Origin: Gentiana macrophylla
Taxonomy: Eukaryota; Streptophyta; Magnoliopsida; Gentianales; Gentianaceae
Assembly: GCA_026214975.1 (NCBI GenBank)
Contig: CM047806.1
Location: 53,833,947-53,897,946 of the forward strand
DNA length: 64,000 nt
Direction of reading: 5' to 3'
The translations under genes were made by a program, and so were the position numbers. Position 1 is the stretch's first letter. Each line of letters starts with the position of its first letter. The notes under the pieces were generated by a model. That model was not told where the DNA came from and did not search any database. It saw nothing but the letters and a program-made list of their open reading frames with translations. Of this stretch, positions 60,350-64,000 are shown piece after piece.

Positions 60350-60365
60350 AAACGCTGCGATTAAA

Positions 60366-60680
60366 TTCGGATTTCAAAAACTACGTCGAAAGGGTATCAT
60401 ATGAGATATCAAAATGAAGAGAAAAAAGTAAAATGAAGTTAGGTGAAAGAATTTTGATGATCGGTGTTCTAAATCAGAAGTTACGGTCGTTTATAAGAAA
60501 AAAGCTCCGATTAATGCAAATATTTTTTCGGCTTTCAAAAATTACGTCGGAAGGGTATCGTATGAGATCTCAAAATAAAGAGCAAAAAAATATGAATTTT
60601 GGTGAAAGAATTTTGATGATCGGAGTTATAAATAAAAAATTACGGTTGTTTAAAAAAAAGAGCAATGAAGAAGCAACGGC
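60366..60680 (+). repeat. 161-bp tandem duplication
   Basis: ACGTCGAAAGGGTATCATATG at 60,383 and ACGTCGGAAGGGTATCGTATG at 60,544, each followed by GGTGAAAGAATTTTGATGAT. The copies are diverged. Short open frames here are by-products. Confidence 0.75.
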
Positions 60681-61864
60681 ATTAAAATAAATAAGAAGAA
60701 GATGTGATTGCTGAACGCGAAGCGAAAAGAAGCGGATTTGCTGAAGGCTTGTTATAGGTGAGGGTATTTTAGTCCGTCTAATTTTTTTTTCGTTTTTTTG
60801 CAACCTTTTAGAATTGTGTGTTATGTTTATTTATTTTGTATTAAAAAGTGGATTTTAGGCTCATTCTCTCATTATTTAATATAAGATATTAAATTAAATG
60901 AGATAAATTTAGAATATCTATTTTACTTATTTTATCAGAAAAATGTTTTCTTTCTCCCTACGCCACGCAGAAGTTTTTCCCATTGGGAAAAGAACTACAT
61001 GGGGCGCATGTACCCGGATTGCCAAGCTCTTTTGTATCATCACAATTAGAAGAGTTCAAATTTACTAGAAAATTTGAGAGCTTCCTAGAAAGAGTTTTGA
61101 GAGAGAAAAAATGTCGGTCTAGCAACCGTGTTTTTCTGGTAGCAATCCGAGACGGGATTCCGGCGGGTTGTTCGTGTGGTTATTGATAGTGTCCGAACGC
61201 TTGGGCTGCTTTGCACACTACCACCTTTCCGTTATACGATAAAGCTTCGATCTTTTAGATCAAAGAAAATATATTCTTCGTCTACTACTTTTATGGTTGT
61301 TGTTTAAACGAAATCGATCCTGGAAACGGAAATCGAACTTTAAATTCCGCTGCGTAAACTGATTGATTTCCTAACAGTTTCATGCTTGCCGGAAAAAGTT
61401 GCCGGACTTCGGTGTATTTTACTATTCATATGGTTGCTTCCGGATCCGGATTGCTGGTGGCTCTTGTAATGCTTGCGGTTTGTTGTTGCTTAGCGGACAG
61501 AGGTGTCAGGCTTGCGTGCTCTTTTTTCGTTAGATGACGGTGTGTGGCGGTTGTTTCATTTTAGTTTGTTTATTATCGTTGTATTAGATTGTGTTAATTG
61601 CTTAGTTTGTTATCTGTGCTTCTCAGGTAATAGATTGCTTTAAAGGATCCATGTGTCTGAACATCCCTTCCTTTGAGAGCTTTTTCTCTTTTGTTCAGCT
61701 TCCTCTTCCCAATCTATTACTTGTCTTCGTTGTGTTGTAGTCTCGATTTGTGTTGAATTGTTAGTCCGGCGTTAGACCGGGTTGTAATGCGACGTTAGAC
61801 CGTGTTGTAGTGCGGCGTATGGTCGCGTCTTTAGTCTAGCTTTGGCTAGTTTTTGTTGTAAAAT

Positions 61865-61903
<39 letters not shown>

Positions 61904-62198
61904 TGGTTTTACCTGGCTTACATGTCACTTATATTATACTAATTCACCACTGTAGGCGACGCAACTTTTATACTAAATTAGTTATCTTTTTTTTTGGATG
62001 ACAATAAAACTTACGTCCTTTGTGGAAAAAACAAATTTTTTTTTTTCAATTTTATGCTTCAAATTATCTTTTTTATTTCGTGCTTACTTATTCTAATATA
62101 AATTTAGATAGAATGTTGAAATTTTATAGACAAATTTAACCCATAAAGTATGAAATAGATTTTCTGATTTAAGATTACACTCAACTTCTGATTTAAAT
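60681..62198. other. Intergenic stretch with a possible LTR end and poly(T)
   Basis: AAATTCCGCTGCGTAAACTG ending in TTCCTAACA near 61,376 resembles copia LTR 3' ends, but no partner was found. 61,690-61,850 has GTTAGACCG-type short repeats. A T-run of about 32 bp lies near 61,868-61,900. No gene identified. Confidence 0.35.
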
Positions 62199-62200
62199 TA

Positions 62201-62476
62201 CTACCTCCGTCCCAAAATATAAGTGTTTTTTTTTTTTTTTTTTTTTTTTCCATAATGTATGTCTATTTAAATAACCAAGAAATCATTTATTACATTTTTC
62301 TCTTTTTACCCCTCATTTATTATCTACTCACATACTTTTCACTACTATGCATTAATAATAGTCAATGGTCATTTTATATTTTTCTATCAAAATTAATGAC
62401 ATATAATCAAATTTAACTAACTTTTTTAATCTGTGTGAAAAACCCTAAATGAATTTATATTTTGGGACGAGGGTAG
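62201..62476. mobile_element. Stowaway-type MITE (276 bp)
   Basis: Terminal inverted repeats CTACCTCCGTCCCAAAATAT and its near-mirror (reverse of the right end reads CTACCCTCGTCCCAAAATAT). TA duplications lie at 62,199-62,200 and 62,477-62,478. CTCCGTCCC is the Tc1/mariner Stowaway signature. A T-run (about 62,227-62,249) sits inside the left arm. Non-coding. Confidence 0.88.
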
Positions 62477-62545
62477 TAAGTTTTTAAATAATCGACCACA
62501 TTCTGAGTCAAACTCCTTCTAGATAGGGATCCGCCGCAAATGTTT

Positions 62546-62623
62546 TTTTTTTTTTTTTTTTTTTGGCCGGAAACGAAAGGAGGGGAGGGGGAATCGAACC
62601 CGGATCTCCAACCACCGGAGCCA
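62546..62623 (-). mobile_element. Short SINE with 9-bp target duplication, minus strand
   Basis: The minus strand reads GTGGCTCCGGTGGTTGGAG, then box B GGGTTCGATTC, a C-rich stretch, and an A-tail (T-run at about 62,543-62,564 on plus). Flanks CAAATGTTT at 62,537-62,545 and 62,624-62,632. The head is shorter than usual, so the copy is probably 5' truncated or internally deleted. Confidence 0.65.
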
Positions 62624-62691
62624 CAAATGTTTCATTTCTATTGGTTACACACATAAATTGGATTCGGTCCGGTACCAAATTAAAATTTGTG

Positions 62692-62699
62692 TATAAAAG
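62692..62699 (+). promoter_or_regulatory. TATA box of the annexin gene
   Basis: TATAAAAG, 61 bp before the ATG at 62,760. Spacing fits a short 5' UTR of about 30 nt. The SINE ends about 60 bp upstream. Confidence 0.65.
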
Positions 62700-62759
62700 G
62701 ATTACCATTGTCACAATCACGTAGGGTATCACATTTTGAGCCTGAACTTCACGTTGAAA

Positions 62760-63479
62760 ATGTCTTCTTTGATAGTGCCAGTGGAAGTCCCCTCCGCGAC
62801 TGAAGACGCTGAGCAACTCCGCAAGGCCTTTGCAGGTTTGTTCACTTTTCCCCATTTTCATTCGTATCATCAAATTCGCAGCGTTTCTAAAATGCATGAG
62901 ACTGACATCTTGTTAGATGAAGATTTAATTACCGAAAAACTCGACATTTTTATTGTTTTTGTATTTAAAGTGGATAATCTTTGAATGTTTGGGGGTGTTT
63001 TGAGTATCGATCTCGATGATGTCAAATCATGTCTGTCTACGCTATTGCTTCAATCCTTATCATTTCACTCATTGATCTGAGTTGATCGCAGATCATTGGG
63101 TAAGTTTTGCTATCATGAACAACTGGGATCATAATATGTGTCTATATGAATGTGCTCTAATGGGCCAGAACTTGATCAATAAATGAAGTTTGTTTTTTCA
63201 TCAAAACTGTTGCATTCCTTTTGTCAATTCATCTTCAAGCATCACAGCATTGCATGAAAGTTAGAGATGGGTTCGCAGTTATGGTTGAGTTATATTATTC
63301 TTGATTTGGCTGAAAATTGAATATGCTTTGTAGGATGGGGAACGAATGAGCACTTGATCATATCTATTTTAGCTCATAGGAATGCCGGCCAGCGCAAGCA
63401 AATCCGACAGGTTTATGCTGATACTTTCGGTGAAGATCTTCTCAAAGCACTGCAAAAAGAGCTTACTAATGATTTTGAG
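62760..63479 (+). CDS. Annexin (D1/D2-like), first two coding exons, partial
   Basis: Plant annexins bind acidic phospholipids in a Ca2+-dependent way at the cytosolic face of membranes. Exon 1 is 62,760-62,835 (25 codons plus 1 nt) and exon 2 is 63,334-63,479. They join in frame through GT-AG to give 74 residues, starting [20 protein letters not shown]. This is the first annexin repeat. It holds the type II Ca2+ site G26-W-G-T29 with the capping acid at Glu68, 38 residues after the Thr, as in the family. His40 in [11 protein letters not shown] sits where AtANN1 has its noted histidine. A donor GT follows at 63,480. No third exon appears before 64,000, so the gene continues to the right. A full plant annexin has about 315 residues. 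Confidence 0.93.
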
Positions 63480-63654
63480 GTGAGTAATACTACGTCATGC
63501 TTGTTGCTTCATGAATTCTTTTTGCATATCAACTTTTCGTATCGAGTATATCATGTTCATACTATTACATTCAGTACTTTATTATCACTCTTTGAATAAA
63601 TTTTATTTTTATTTATCAATTTGGTTTAATGATATGCGCATTTGAAGAGAAACT

Positions 63655-63770
63655 TTGATGTAATGCTATGAGTAGTCATCATGGGACTATACATCACGGG
63701 TTTGAGTTGTGGAAGTGGAAACATCAATCTCTTATAAAAAATTGAGATAATCTTGTATAAAACTCTTGAG
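63655..63770 (+). repeat. SINE-like sequence in annexin intron 2
   Basis: CACGGGTTTGAGTTGTGGAA (about 63,697) resembles the GGTTCGAGTCGTGGAA box-B block of a widespread plant SINE type, followed by an AATCTCTTATAAAAA-like region. Degenerate; borders approximate. Confidence 0.35.
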
Positions 63771-64000
63771 TGGTAAAGTTTGGATGGTTTTTGGCTCCAG
63801 TCAATATCTTGAGTCAGGACATGCCTCATGGCTCTTTGAGCACGTTTATGAGTAGTTACTGAGTACCTACCAACACATGTCCCACTGCTAGTATTAGTTA
63901 TTGAATCCATCATCTTGTGGAGAAAGTGACTCGTTCTTAACAAGTGAGCCAACTTATGCTGGTAAGCTAATGTTGCATTAAATAGGCCAAAATGTCCTTT

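Noticed and set aside
60983..61186. 67-codon frame
   Set aside because: No recognisable domain or codon pattern, and it lies in repeat-like DNA with a possible LTR end.

Overview
This window is plant nuclear DNA, most likely from a eudicot. The evidence is spliced genes with GT-AG introns, a chloroplast-type serine hydroxymethyltransferase, a plant annexin, tRNA-derived SINEs, a Stowaway-type MITE, and many Ty1/copia and Ty3/gypsy-type LTR retrotransposons. I see no prokaryotic or organellar gene set.

Layout. About 1-31,640 is a four-deep nest of LTR retrotransposons. A copia element (D, integrase to 3' LTR at 28,478-31,640) is split inside its integrase coding region by a long-LTR copia-derived element (C, ending at 28,477). 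The 5' LTR of C is split by a SIRE/Maximus-type copia element with an extra env-like region (A, seen as 1-4,443 and 13,872-19,963). A is split by element B (4,444-13,871, minus strand), which belongs to the same family as C. The window opens inside A, so the left ends of A, C and D lie upstream. From 32,175 to 39,296 there is a structurally complete, coding-poor gypsy-like element (E) with a perfect TATAA target duplication. A TRIM-like miniature element lies at 40,786-41,270. From 42,781 to about 48,395 a decayed copia element (G) is split by H (43,920-47,680), a non-coding LTR element built largely of tandem repeats and flanked by GTTAT duplications.

From about 48.4 kb the sequence becomes low-complexity and repeat-rich intergenic DNA: an AC-rich duplicated tract and a Mutator-like MITE. 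It then reaches two real genes on the plus strand. The first is a complete ten-coding-exon chloroplast-type serine hydroxymethyltransferase gene (52,694-57,904, 529 residues). The second is the first two coding exons of an annexin gene (62,760-63,479) that continues past the right edge. Between them are an antisense LINE remnant, SINEs, a tandem duplication, and a Stowaway-type MITE plus a SINE lying within 560 bp upstream of the annexin start codon.

The two host genes are unrelated in function: one-carbon/serine-glycine metabolism, and Ca2+-dependent membrane binding. All retroelement coding regions seen are broken by stops or frameshifts. Several elements (B, E, H and the TRIM) keep well-matched terminal repeats but no usable coding capacity, so non-autonomous LTR elements are the theme of the left three quarters of the window.
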